A DNA stretch of 64,000 bases from Pseudomonas sp. 10-1B (lineage in GTDB: Bacteria > Pseudomonadota > Gammaproteobacteria > Pseudomonadales > Pseudomonadaceae): assembly GCF_000935045.1 (NCBI RefSeq), contig NZ_JYKS01000004.1, positions 1 to 64,000 on the forward strand. The letters run 5' to 3'. The position numbers were made by a program, and so were the translations under genes. A model generated the notes under the pieces. The model worked only from the letters and a program-made list of their open reading frames with translations. It searched no databases and was not told the DNA's origin. Shown piece by piece: positions 8,807 to 17,441 of this stretch (positions are counted from its first letter, which is position 1; every line of letters begins with the position of its first letter).

Positions 8807-9385
8807 ATGACCGCTTTCGCTGCCAATGCAGCCCTGCTGCTAATCGACCTTCAGGCCGGCATTCATCACCCTCGCCTGGGCCGCCGCAACAACCCCGAGG
8901 CCGAACTGCGCATGGGCGAGCTGCTCGCGGCGTGGCGCCAAGGCGGGCGCCCGGTGGTCCATGTGCGCCATCTGTCACGTACGGCAGATTCGGTGTTCTG
9001 GCCGGGCCAATCCGGTTGCGAATTCCAGCCCTCATTCACCCCTCTGGCCAGCGAAACCGTGTTCGACAAACATGTACCTGATGTCTTTGCCAACTCGGGC
9101 CTGGAGCGCTGGCTGCATGCGCGCGCTATCAACGAACTGGTCATCGCCGGGGTGATTACCAACAATTCCGTGGAGTCCAGCGCACGCTCGGCGGGCAACC
9201 TCGGTTTCGATGTGGTGGTAGTGGAAGACGCCTGCTTCACCTTTGAACAGCGCGACCTGCAAGGCCGACTATGGCCCGCCGAGGATGTGCATGCGCTGTC
9301 GTTGAGCAACCTGGCGTTGGATTACGCGCGCATTCTGCGCACCGAGCAAGTGTTGGCCAGCTATGCGGCTCAGGTCAGCCGCTGA
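8807..9385 (+). CDS. Isochorismatase-fold hydrolase lacking the usual cysteine
   Basis: 192 residues with the cysteine-hydrolase/isochorismatase fold. It has LLLIDLQAGI with the catalytic Asp, VFDKHVPDVF with the Lys, and the nucleophile loop GVITNNSVESSARSAG. In amidase and nicotinamidase members that loop reads GxxTxxCVxxTAR; here the Cys position is Ser. True isochorismatases also lack the Cys, but this protein otherwise follows the short cysteine-hydrolase pattern. It may therefore be a Ser variant or catalytically altered. Divergent from the cfa unit; its last 16 bases overlap the convergent SH3 gene. Confidence 0.8.
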   Translation: MTAFAANAALLLIDLQAGIHHPRLGRRNNPEAELRMGELLAAWRQGGRPVVHVRHLSRTADSVFWPGQSGCEFQPSFTPLASETVFDKHVPDVFANSGLERWLHARAINELVIAGVITNNSVESSARSAGNLGFDVVVVEDACFTFEQRDLQGRLWPAEDVHALSLSNLALDYARILRTEQVLASYAAQVSR

Positions 9386-9723
9386 AGCTTTTGCGCCGGT
9401 AACCAGCCAAACTCGCCATCACCATGGCGCCGGCACCAGATCCAACCATTGAGTGGGCGCACCATTTGCACCAACTGCCCCGGGTCGGCATCCAGTTCAT
9501 GCGCCGAGTAATGCTCCAGCGCCCTGCCCTGGCACACGCTGAGCCGCTCGATCAACTGCGCCGGCACCCAGCCGGGCTCCTGGCCGGTGCAGGTGCACAG
9601 GTACCAGTCCTGCCAACCTGGCTCGCCCTCGTAGCGCGGGCCGATGTCCAGCAAGGTGCCCTTGGCGAAGCGGATGGGCCGCGGATACTCGCTGCGATGG
9701 AGTTTAACGACAAGGTAATGCAT
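9370..9723 (-). CDS. SH3-domain protein
   Basis: 117 residues made of two bacterial SH3-like repeats: GTLLDIGPRYEGEPGWQDWYLCT...GWVPAQLIERL and GQLVQMVRPLNGWIWCRR...GEFGWLPAQKLQRL. No signal peptide, so cytoplasmic. ATG 9723 has AAGGAG before it; the frame runs seven codons further without a better start. The 3' end overlaps the isochorismatase-fold gene tail-to-tail by 16 bases. Function unknown; such domains bind peptides or small ligands. Confidence 0.75.
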   Translation of the reverse strand: MHYLVVKLHRSEYPRPIRFAKGTLLDIGPRYEGEPGWQDWYLCTCTGQEPGWVPAQLIERLSVCQGRALEHYSAHELDADPGQLVQMVRPLNGWIWCRRHGDGEFGWLPAQKLQRLT

Positions 9724-9929
9724 GGACCTCTCCTTGGCCGGCAAAGCATCGATCGTAGCAGAAGCGGGAAAACCTGCTGCCGCTGTGTGTTTGTATGCTT
9801 ATGTGTACAAGTTGAGACCTGATACACAAGAACGTTTCCTACCGGCCGATCAGACACATCCGCGATACATCCATTCTCTTTACTGGCCCCCATCAACCTG
9901 CACCGATGGCTTTGCCAAGGAGATACCCG

Positions 9930-10973
9930 ATGTCTGCCAGCCCCTCGACCACCGCCCTCCCACGCCGTTTCGGCCGTACATTGCTCGCCTGTGCCCTGCT
10001 GCCACTTGGCCTGGTGGCCGCGAACAGCGCCATGGCGGCACCACAAAAGCCCCAGGCAGCAGCCGTCGCGGCGGATGACTTCGGCCCACTGAAACACGTC
10101 AACGCTGGTGTGCTCGATGTGGCCTATGTAGAGCAAGGCCCGGCCGACGGGCCAGTGGTGATCCTGCTGCATGGCTGGCCGTATGACATTCACAGCTTCG
10201 AGGAAGTCGCCCCCGCCCTGGCGGCAAAAGGCTACCGGGTGCTGGTGCCCTACGTACGCGGCTACGGGCAAACCCGCTTCCTGTCCGCACAAACCCCACG
10301 CAATGCCCAACCAGCGGCGCTGGCCAGCGATGTCATCGCCTTCATGGATGCGCTGCATATCCAGCGCGCCGTGCTCGCCGGCTTCGATTGGGGTGCGCGC
10401 ACCGCCGACATCGTCTCGGCGCTGTGGCCCGAGCGGGTAAAAGCACTGGTGTCGGTCAGCGGCTACCTGATCAGCAGCCAGGAAGCGGCCAAGGCCCCCC
10501 TGCCCCCCAGCGCCGAGTTGCAGTGGTGGTACCAGTACTACTTCGCCACCGCGCGTGGCCAGGCTGGTTACGACAAGAATCGCCATGCCTTCGCCAAACT
10601 GATCTGGCAGACCGCCTCGCCCAAGTGGGCCTTCGACGACGCCACCTTCGAACGCAGCGCCAAGGCCTTGGACAACCCCGATCAAGTGGCCATTACCGTG
10701 CATAACTACCGCTGGCGGCTGGGCCTGGCCCAAGGCGAAACGCGCTACGACCCGCTTGAAACCAAACTGGCCAGCTTCCCCAGCATCGGCGTACCGACCA
10801 TTACCCTGGAGGGCGACGCCAATGGCGCTCCGCACCCACCGGCCGAAGCTTATGCGCAACGCTTTACCGGCAAATACGAGTACCGACTGATCAGCGGCGG
10901 CATTGGCCACAATCTGCCCCAGGAAGCGCCGCAGGCATTCACCCAGGCAGTGGTCGATGCGGATCACTTGTAG
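9930..10973 (+). CDS. Exported alpha/beta hydrolase, epoxide-hydrolase-like
   Basis: 347 residues. A 40-residue signal peptide with a basic n-region (PRRFGRTLL), a long hydrophobic core and ANSAMA before the mature protein. The body is an alpha/beta hydrolase with HGWP (oxyanion region) and GFDWGA, in which an Asp stands in the nucleophile elbow. Asp nucleophiles with HGxP mark epoxide hydrolases and haloalkane dehalogenases rather than esterases. The catalytic His is probably in GGIGHNLPQEAP near the C-terminus. ATG 9930 has a strong AAGGAG. The three arginine-rich residues before the core could signal Tat export, but a clear SRRxFLK motif is missing. Single gene; substrate unknown. Confidence 0.83.
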   Translation: MSASPSTTALPRRFGRTLLACALLPLGLVAANSAMAAPQKPQAAAVAADDFGPLKHVNAGVLDVAYVEQGPADGPVVILLHGWPYDIHSFEEVAPALAAKGYRVLVPYVRGYGQTRFLSAQTPRNAQPAALASDVIAFMDALHIQRAVLAGFDWGARTADIVSALWPERVKALVSVSGYLISSQEAAKAPLPPSAELQWWYQYYFATARGQAGYDKNRHAFAKLIWQTASPKWAFDDATFERSAKALDNPDQVAITVHNYRWRLGLAQGETRYDPLETKLASFPSIGVPTITLEGDANGAPHPPAEAYAQRFTGKYEYRLISGGIGHNLPQEAPQAFTQAVVDADHL

Positions 10974-11012
10974 CTTGCAGGGCGGCAATTGCTACATAAG
11001 GTTTCGAAAAGC

Positions 11013-11048
11013 ACGGCAGGCCCTGCGTGAATCACCTTGAGGGCCTGC
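11013..11048. other. Hairpin downstream of the hydrolase gene
   Basis: GCAGGCCCT and AGGGCCTGC form 9-bp arms with a loop of about 15 bases, 40 bases after the hydrolase stop, without a T-tract. It may end or stabilise the hydrolase transcript. No gene was seen between 10974 and 11267. Confidence 0.5.
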
Positions 11049-11267
11049 ATTACTGAAAATCGAGCATTGCCCCGCTACCACGCGGGATTGAGCTTGATTT
11101 GAAGGACATCATTTGAAACGCAGCTTGTAGGATCTTTTACCGTGCAACGTAGGAAGGATAGAGCCAGCAGTATTTAGCTGTATGAAAGATCAGTTTCACC
11201 AGCAAATTCGAATTGCTACGGTCCACTTTTCCTACAACGGCAAGGAGGCCCACAGCATGAGAAAAGC

Positions 11268-11453
11268 ATGGACCCGTTCAATACCTCTGCCCTGAAATTG
11301 CAGAAAAACTTGCTTAACCTGCGCCTGATGCGTGACCGCTTGAGAATGGAAGGCAAGGACAAAGAAGCGGATGAGCTCGCCGCGCCGATCGCGCGCATGG
11401 AGACGGCCATCCGGCAGTTGTCGGACAGCATGAAGCCGGTGACCTTGCAGTGA
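11268..11453 (+). CDS. Small hypothetical protein, 61 aa, helical
   Basis: Charged amphipathic protein (KLQKNLLNLRLMRDRLRMEGKD), predicted as one or two helices with coiled-coil character and no membrane segment. ATG 11268 is 19 bases after AAGGAGG, which is too far; the nearer ATG 11258 would read only twelve codons in another frame. That leaves the start uncertain. Composition is clearly coding. No function recognised. Convergent with the MFS gene at 11513. Confidence 0.55.
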   Translation: MDPFNTSALKLQKNLLNLRLMRDRLRMEGKDKEADELAAPIARMETAIRQLSDSMKPVTLQ

Positions 11454-11512
11454 CGATCATGGCCTGCCCCACAGCTCGCCCGCCTTCCCTGAAAAACACC
11501 ACAAGGCAATGC

Positions 11513-12667
11513 TCAGCAAGCAACCTTGCTGCGCATCCCCTTGTTCCCCGCGCCCAGACACGTGACAGCAAACGCGATCACCAACGCCCCCGTCCCCAGC
11601 AGGAAAATCAGCTGCTGGTCAGACCCATCCACCAGCATGGCAATCAGTGCCGGCGTCACCGCCGCGGCCCCCATCAAGGTGATACTGACCAGCGGTGTGA
11701 GCTTGCCGGTCGGGTCGTTGGTGGTGATCAGCGCCATGTAATACGACAACGACAGCACCCAGCCAAAGTTGATCAGCAACAACGCCACGAACAACTGCAT
11801 CGGCGTGCGGGTATGGCCGGTGAGCATGGCGATGGAGATGAACACCGCCACCAGCCCCACGGCGATCATCAGTTGGCGGTTGACCCGCGCACCCAGCAGG
11901 CTCGGCAGCCCCGCGCCGGGCAGACCACCAATGGCCGACAGGCCGAACGCCCAGCCGATATCGACGCCGTCGATGCCCTGGTCACGCGCCAGCTGGTCGA
12001 TGAAGCCCCATACACAATAGATGGCGATCTGCATGAACAGCATGCCCAGCAGCGCCGTGCGGCCCATGCGTGCCGAGCCGCCCTGGGCGGGTGAGACTTC
12101 GCCGCTTGCCAACGATGCCGCCGGCCGCCGCGGCAGCACCAGGCTGGCGCCGCAGATCAGCAGGTACCACAGGCCGAACGCACACAAGGCAGTCACCGTG
12201 CCGCTCTGCGCGGCAAGCAACGGCAACGCAGCGGAAAACAGCGAGTACTCCGGCGTCTGCAACAACAGCATCAGCCCGAACGAACGGTCCTGGTTGGGTA
12301 AACGGCCCAGCGTGGACACCGCGTAGGCATACACCAGCCCCGCACAGGTACCGGCCGCCAAGCGCACGACCAACAGCATCGCGTTGCTGGTGACAAAAGC
12401 GGTGGCGATGCTCAAGGCCACGCACAGCATGCCGACGAACAGGCACAACCTGCGCCCGCCGTGGCGCTTCATCAACAGCGGGCACAGCAAGGTGCCCAGG
12501 GTCATGCCGAGCATCTCGACCGACACCACCCAGCCCTGCTGATCGAGTGACAGGCTCAGTTGTTCCGTGACCAACCCCATGAAGATGGGTTGCACACCAC
12601 AGACGATGAATGAAGTACAGGCAATGAAAATCAAGGCGGCACGCAGCAGCTTGGAATCATTGATCAT
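11513..12667 (-). CDS. MFS transporter
   Basis: 384 residues with about 12 hydrophobic segments and MFS loop signatures (LCPLLMKRHGGRR after helix 2, DRSFGLMLLLQTPEYSLF). ATG 12667 follows GGAGTCCTCTC. Divergent from the CodA/AtzC-like amidohydrolase with a 284-base gap containing a spaced inverted repeat. It is therefore likely to import that enzyme's substrate, or to export a product. Substrate not inferable. Confidence 0.85.
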   Translation of the reverse strand: MINDSKLLRAALIFIACTSFIVCGVQPIFMGLVTEQLSLSLDQQGWVVSVEMLGMTLGTLLCPLLMKRHGGRRLCLFVGMLCVALSIATAFVTSNAMLLVVRLAAGTCAGLVYAYAVSTLGRLPNQDRSFGLMLLLQTPEYSLFSAALPLLAAQSGTVTALCAFGLWYLLICGASLVLPRRPAASLASGEVSPAQGGSARMGRTALLGMLFMQIAIYCVWGFIDQLARDQGIDGVDIGWAFGLSAIGGLPGAGLPSLLGARVNRQLMIAVGLVAVFISIAMLTGHTRTPMQLFVALLLINFGWVLSLSYYMALITTNDPTGKLTPLVSITLMGAAAVTPALIAMLVDGSDQQLIFLLGTGALVIAFAVTCLGAGNKGMRSKVAC

Positions 12668-12789
12668 GAGAGGACTCCGACACGGCATTTGTTTTTATTG
12701 TGTGTGATGTCCGCCCCTGGAAGGCGCCGTAGCTGGCGGCTGGGCCGGTCACGCGGTCAATCCTGGGCCGAGACCGACGGCTTTGAAAG

Positions 12790-12884
12790 TTAATTATCGG
12801 AATCGACTTCAGTGGGCTTTTTAATGCAGGCCAACTTCCCCTGCCTGTATCCAGAAACGCACTGGACTCGATCCTGATAATTAA
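12790..12884. promoter_or_regulatory. Spaced inverted repeat in a divergent promoter region
   Basis: TTAATTATCGGAATCGA (12790-12806) is mirrored by TCGATCCTGATAATTAA (12868-12884), with one mismatch and one single-base offset. The two half-sites are about 78 bases apart centre to centre and sit between the divergent MFS and amidohydrolase starts. This looks like a dual operator for a dimeric regulator, perhaps the LysR at 14446. Confidence 0.55.
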
Positions 12885-12951
12885 TTTGTGACATGCCCGC
12901 ATCCTCCCTACCGTAGGACGTCACCTAAGCCTCAGTAAAAAAGGCCCAATC

Positions 12952-14169
12952 ATGAACGACCGTGAGTTCATCAATGCCATCGACGCCGATGGCCTGCCCC
13001 TGCACATTGCCGTGAACAACGGGCGCATTACCCACATCGGCCCGCAACGCGCCAGCGAAGCAGCCCGCGAAACCATCGACCTCGAAGGCCTGCTGGTGCT
13101 CCCAGGCTTCGTCGACGGCCACATCCACCTGGACAAGAGCTTCGTCGGCGACCGCTGGCGCCCGCACCAACCCGTCGCGACCCTGCGCGAGCGCCTGGCC
13201 GTGGAAAAACGCGAGCTCGCCAGCGCCCCGCCCATCGTCGAGCGCGCTGACGCCCTGATCCGCCAGGCTGCCGCGTTCGGTACCCTGGCCATGCGCTGCC
13301 ATGTAGACGTGGACGCCAGCACCGGCCTGGCCAACCTGCGCGCCATCCTCGAAGCCCGAGACAAATGGAAAGACCTGATCGACATCGAGCTGGTCGCCTT
13401 CCCCCAGGCCGGGGTGGTGACCTGCCCCGGCACCGCCGAAGTGATGGAAGCAGCCGTGCGCGAAGGCGTGCAGGTGGTGGGCGGCATCGACCCGACCACG
13501 CTGGACGGCGATGCTGAAGCCCAGCTCGACATCGTCTTCGGCATCGCCGACCGGCATGGCGTGAAGGTCGATATCCACCTGCACGAGCCCGGCGACATCT
13601 GCATCGCCCAGCTCGAACGCATCGCCGCACGCACCCAGGCGCTGGGCATGCAAGGCCTGGTCGCGGTCAGCCACGCCTATGGCCTGGGCGACGTTGCCGA
13701 CGCGGTGGTCGACCGCAGCGCCGAGGTACTGGCCAGCGCCGGCGTGTCGATCATGACCAACGCCCCCGGCGACCACGCCTTCCCACCCGTGCTGCGCCTG
13801 CGTGCCGGCGGCGTGCGGGTGTTCACCGGCAACGACAACATCCAGGACGCCTGGTGGCCCTACGGCAACGGCGACATGCTGCAACGGGCGATGCTGGTCA
13901 GCTATCGCTCGGGCTTCAACACCGACGAGGAACTGCGGGTAGCACTGCACATGGCGACCGAGGCCAGTGCCGGGGTGATGGGCAAGCAAGACTACGGCTT
14001 GAAGATCGGCAACGAGGCCAGCTTCGTCCTGTTCAAGGCGCCGAATGCGGCCGCGGCGGTGGCGGCAGCGCTGCATGAGCGCGTGATCGTGCGCCACGGC
14101 AGGTTCTGGGGCGGGCCTGCACAGCTGCAGTTGCAGGCTGCGCAGTTCGCCGCAGAGCTGCGTCGATAA
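12952..14169 (+). CDS. Cytosine-deaminase/AtzC-like amidohydrolase
   Basis: 405 residues, amidohydrolase superfamily, CodA branch. Metal ligands appear in order: GFVDGHIHLDKSF (HxH), DIHLHEPGD (His/Glu), VSHAYGLGD, and the late Asp in FTGNDNIQDAWWPYGNGDML. The last motif closely matches cytosine deaminase and N-isopropylammelide amidohydrolase (AtzC). The expected reaction is hydrolytic removal of an amino or alkylamino group from a pyrimidine, triazine or similar cyclic amide, in the cytoplasm with Fe or Zn. It is divergent from an MFS transporter and followed by a convergent LysR gene, so it is probably a small scavenging module. Exact substrate unknown. Confidence 0.85.
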   Translation: MNDREFINAIDADGLPLHIAVNNGRITHIGPQRASEAARETIDLEGLLVLPGFVDGHIHLDKSFVGDRWRPHQPVATLRERLAVEKRELASAPPIVERADALIRQAAAFGTLAMRCHVDVDASTGLANLRAILEARDKWKDLIDIELVAFPQAGVVTCPGTAEVMEAAVREGVQVVGGIDPTTLDGDAEAQLDIVFGIADRHGVKVDIHLHEPGDICIAQLERIAARTQALGMQGLVAVSHAYGLGDVADAVVDRSAEVLASAGVSIMTNAPGDHAFPPVLRLRAGGVRVFTGNDNIQDAWWPYGNGDMLQRAMLVSYRSGFNTDEELRVALHMATEASAGVMGKQDYGLKIGNEASFVLFKAPNAAAAVAAALHERVIVRHGRFWGGPAQLQLQAAQFAAELRR

Positions 14170-14218
14170 AAAACGATCTGCGGCCGCCGACTTGCACCTG
14201 ATCGGCTAATGCAATCAA

Positions 14219-14436
14219 CTAATGCCAGTCAGTTAAGCCATTTGGGGCCGCTTTGCGGCCCATCGCCGGCAAGCCAGCTCCCACCTCGACCGCATTCGCC
14301 TCAGGCCCTGTGCGGTCCCTGTGGGAGCCGGCTTGCCGGCGATGAGGCCAGTCCAGAGGCTGCGCAAAGCTTGAGATCTGCGCGGTACCTGTGGGAGCTG
14401 GCTTGCCGGCGATGGGCTGCACAGCAGCCCGCGTGA
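14219..14436. repeat. Composite REPIN/MITE-like element, truncated copy
   Basis: Begins CTAATGCCAGTCAGTTAAG, the same left end as the intact element at 53129-53309, and shares its inner spacer (gcaaagcttgagatctgcgc). It contains three REP arms (agccagctccca, tgggagccggcttgccggcg, tgggagctggcttgccggcg). The right terminal inverted repeat is missing. It lies between the convergent amidohydrolase and LysR genes. Confidence 0.8.
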
Positions 14437-14445
14437 CGCCAAAGC

Positions 14446-15324
14446 TCACTCTGCCTCGCCACGCAGGATACCAATCAGGATCTCGGCCAGTTCCTTGACC
14501 ATCGGATCCGCCGTAGGCCGATGGAAGATCGCCGCCTCGAACACCCGAATCGGCTTGAACCCCTCCTCCACCCCCAACACCCGGTGCCCTGCCGTCACCA
14601 CCCGCAACGGCAGCAGGCTGACACCCAACCCATTGGCCACCGCCTCCTGAATCCCCGCCAGACTCGAACTGGTGAAAGCGATACGCCAACTACGCCCCAT
14701 GGCCTCGACCGCGCTGATCATGTCATCGCGGTACAAGCCACGCGGCGGAAAGGTCACCAGCGGGATCGGGTCCTGGGCGAAACACGGATACTGCGCACTG
14801 TCGATCCATTCGATGCGCTCTGGCTGGCAGGCATTGGCCTCGCGGCTGTGGCGACGCTGCTTGACCAGCACCAAGTCCAGCTCGCCACGGTCGTAGGTAC
14901 TCATCAGGTCGCGGCTAAGGCCCCCGGTAATCTCCAGCTTGACCGTCGGATTGCGCCGGTTGAACGCCGCCAGCGCCTGCATCGTCTTGCCCGCGACGAA
15001 ATCGTCCGGCAGGCCGATGCGCACGGTGACCGTCACCCCGCCCGACATGGCTTCGGTCAACTGGCTGCTCACCGCAAGCAGGTGCCTGGCGTAGCCCAGC
15101 AGGGTTTCACCAGCGTCGGTCGGGTGTACCTCGCGGTTGCTGCGGTCGAGCAACTGGTGCCCAACCATTTCCTCCAGCCGGCGCACCTTCTGGCTGACCG
15201 TGGACTGGGTGGAATGCAGGCGGGCTGCGGCGGCGGTGAAACTGCCGCAATCGGCCACCATGACCACGGCACGGAGCATGTCCAGGTCGTAGATGGCGCG
15301 GTTGGGTTTGGCGGATTCTGGCAT
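14446..15324 (-). CDS. LysR-family transcriptional regulator
   Basis: 292 residues with an N-terminal HTH (DLDMLRAVVMVADCGSFTAAAARLHSTQSTVSQKVRRLE) and an effector domain. The start is the first ATG at the standard distance. It ends 277 bases from the convergent CodA-like gene and lies 75 bases downstream of another LysR gene on the same strand. Target not certain; the CodA/MFS pair is the nearest metabolic module not already matched to the other LysR. Effector unknown. Confidence 0.85.
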   Translation of the reverse strand: MPESAKPNRAIYDLDMLRAVVMVADCGSFTAAAARLHSTQSTVSQKVRRLEEMVGHQLLDRSNREVHPTDAGETLLGYARHLLAVSSQLTEAMSGGVTVTVRIGLPDDFVAGKTMQALAAFNRRNPTVKLEITGGLSRDLMSTYDRGELDLVLVKQRRHSREANACQPERIEWIDSAQYPCFAQDPIPLVTFPPRGLYRDDMISAVEAMGRSWRIAFTSSSLAGIQEAVANGLGVSLLPLRVVTAGHRVLGVEEGFKPIRVFEAAIFHRPTADPMVKELAEILIGILRGEAE

Positions 15325-15399
15325 TTGGAGGGCTCAGCTTTGCAACGGGGGCTTGCACATGATGCCTGAAGCTGAGGCACATAGCGCTTTGGCTGGCAT

Positions 15400-16329
15400 T
15401 CACTCCAACTCGCCAGCAACCCAGGCCCAGGGTGCACTGGCGAAGCGCTCGACCAGGTAATCGATCAACGCCTGCACGCGAACCGGGCGGCTGCGCCCCG
15501 GAGGGGTCACGATATGCAGTGCGATCGGCTCGACCTGCCAGTCCTCCATCACCGTCTCCAACGCCCCCGACTGCAGGTCCTTCCAGGCCAGGAACTCGGG
15601 CTGCAAGGCCATGCCAAGCCCCGCCAGCAAGGCCGGTTCCAGCGCCTCGGCATTGTTGGCCAGCAATGAGGTGGGCATTGCCTGGGCGAACTCGCCATGC
15701 CGTTTGTGCCGGAAGCGCCAACTGCTGCCGCCACGCGAATAGCTGTATTGCAATGCGCGGTGCCCAACCAGGTCGCGTGGGTGTGCAGGGCGCCCATGGC
15801 GCTCGAAATAGGCCGGGGTGCCGACCAGCAGAATGCGCACGGTGCACAGGCGCCGTGCCAGCAGGCTGGAATCGGCCAAGGTCGAAATCCGCAGGGCCAT
15901 GTCGAAGCCCTGGGCGACCAGGTCGACCAATTCGTCGCTGAAATGGACATCGAGCACCACATCGGGGTGGCGCGCCATGAAGTCTGGCAGTACCGGTGCC
16001 AGGTGCGAGAGGCCAAACGACATCGGTGCCGTCATCCGGATCGGGCCGCGCAAGCTGGTCGACTGCTCTGTCACCTCGGCCTCGACCGCTTCACCCTCGG
16101 CCAGTATGCGAGCTGCACGCTCCAACGCAACGTGGCCACTCTCCGTCAGCGACATGCGCCGCGAAGTGCGATGGAACAGCATGGTCTTCATGCGCCCTTC
16201 CAGGCGTGTGATGGCCTTGGAAATGGTGGCCTGCGACAGGCCAAGTTCAGTCGCGGCACGGGCGAAGGAGCCCGTTTCCGCTACCTTGGCAAAGATCGCC
16301 CACGCTTCGAGATCGGGTAATTTTTTCAT
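15400..16329 (-). CDS. LysR-family regulator of the YcaC-type hydrolase cluster
   Basis: 309 residues: HTH LEAWAIFAKVAETGSFARAATELGLSQATISKAITRLE, then a substrate-binding domain of the DmlR/CrgA kind (GPIRMTAPMSFGLSHLAPVLPDF). Divergent from the hydrolase gene at 16582; the 252-base gap carries a perfect 7-bp-arm inverted repeat. By the usual LysR arrangement it controls the hydrolase, the Tat amidohydrolase and the MFS gene. Confidence 0.87.
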   Translation of the reverse strand: MKKLPDLEAWAIFAKVAETGSFARAATELGLSQATISKAITRLEGRMKTMLFHRTSRRMSLTESGHVALERAARILAEGEAVEAEVTEQSTSLRGPIRMTAPMSFGLSHLAPVLPDFMARHPDVVLDVHFSDELVDLVAQGFDMALRISTLADSSLLARRLCTVRILLVGTPAYFERHGRPAHPRDLVGHRALQYSYSRGGSSWRFRHKRHGEFAQAMPTSLLANNAEALEPALLAGLGMALQPEFLAWKDLQSGALETVMEDWQVEPIALHIVTPPGRSRPVRVQALIDYLVERFASAPWAWVAGELE

Positions 16330-16413
16330 GGCAGCCTTGGAAACAATCTGACCACATCGATTCTATACATTCATCGATGATGCGCATGAAACCTGCCACA
16401 TATAACAGCAAAA

Positions 16414-16434
16414 ATGGAAACAATGGATTTCCAT
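16414..16434. promoter_or_regulatory. Probable LysR operator
   Basis: ATGGAAA-caatgga-TTTCCAT, a 7-bp perfect inverted repeat in the divergent gap between the LysR gene (start 16329) and the hydrolase gene (start 16582). A nearby half-site GGTTCCATT follows. Spacing and symmetry fit a LysR recognition site. Confidence 0.6.
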
Positions 16435-16581
16435 CGGTTCCATTCTCAGCTCTAACTACTCTGCCTATAGTGAATCTTCCATCGATACCAATTCGACCTG
16501 GAGAGAGACAGGCCAAATGCTGCGCAGGCAGCAACGCATGCCGCCTTTTCGAACCCGGTCAATCGTTCAAGGAGATCCACC

Positions 16582-17274
16582 ATGTCCAACAAGTATCTCG
16601 AAGTACTGACCCCGCAGAACAGCCAGGTCATCTTCATCGACCAGCAGCCGCAGATGGCCTTCGGCGTGCAGTCGATCGATCGACAGGTGCTGAAGAACAA
16701 CGTCGTGGGTCTGGCCAAGGCTGCGAAAGCATTCGACATCCCCACCACCATCACCACCGTCGAAACCGACGGCTTCTCTGGCAACACATACCCTGAGCTG
16801 CTGGCCGTATTCCCCGAGAACAAGCTTCTCGAACGCACATCGATGAACTCCTGGGACGATCAGAACGTGCGCGACGCACTGGCCAGGCACGCCGCCGCAG
16901 GCCGCAAGAAGATCGTCGTCTCCGGCCTGTGGACCGAGGTGTGCAACACCACCTTCGCGCTGTCGTGCCTGCACGACACCGACTACGAAATCTACATGGT
17001 CGCCGATGCCTCCGGCGGCACCTCGGTCGAAGCGCACACATATGCCATGGACCGCATGATCCAGGCTGGCATCGTGCCGGTGACCTGGCAGCAGGTGCTG
17101 CTCGAATGGCAACGCGACTGGGCGCGCAAAGACAGCTACGACGATGTGATGGCAATCGTCAAAGAGCACTCGGGCGCCTACGGCATGGGCGTGGACTACG
17201 CCTATACCATGGTACACAAGGCCCCGGAGCGTGTGCAGCACGGTGAACGCATCGGCCCCAACCCGGCCAAGTAA
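16582..17274 (+). CDS. YcaC-like isochorismatase-family hydrolase
   Basis: 230 residues. IFIDQQPQM supplies the catalytic Asp and SGLWTEVCNTTFALSC the nucleophilic Cys. The ERTSMNSWDDQNV segment corresponds to the Arg-containing loop of the YcaC subgroup. These proteins are cysteine amidohydrolases of uncertain physiological substrate. ATG 16582 has an AAGGAG ribosome site. First gene of a row with the Tat amidohydrolase (168 bases downstream) and an MFS transporter, all divergent from the LysR gene. Confidence 0.86.
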   Translation: MSNKYLEVLTPQNSQVIFIDQQPQMAFGVQSIDRQVLKNNVVGLAKAAKAFDIPTTITTVETDGFSGNTYPELLAVFPENKLLERTSMNSWDDQNVRDALARHAAAGRKKIVVSGLWTEVCNTTFALSCLHDTDYEIYMVADASGGTSVEAHTYAMDRMIQAGIVPVTWQQVLLEWQRDWARKDSYDDVMAIVKEHSGAYGMGVDYAYTMVHKAPERVQHGERIGPNPAK

Positions 17275-17441
17275 CCCAGCACGCTTGCGTGGCAGGTACC
17301 GTCGGGCGCATGTCGACCGATGGTTCCATGCCGCCGGCGAAGGAAACCGAGCGAACCTGAGCAAGCTGGGTTGGCGCTCGCCCACCAGGCAACTAGCCTC
17401 TTGGCGGGCAGTATCGAATCCCCGGATGTGAGGGCCGAACC

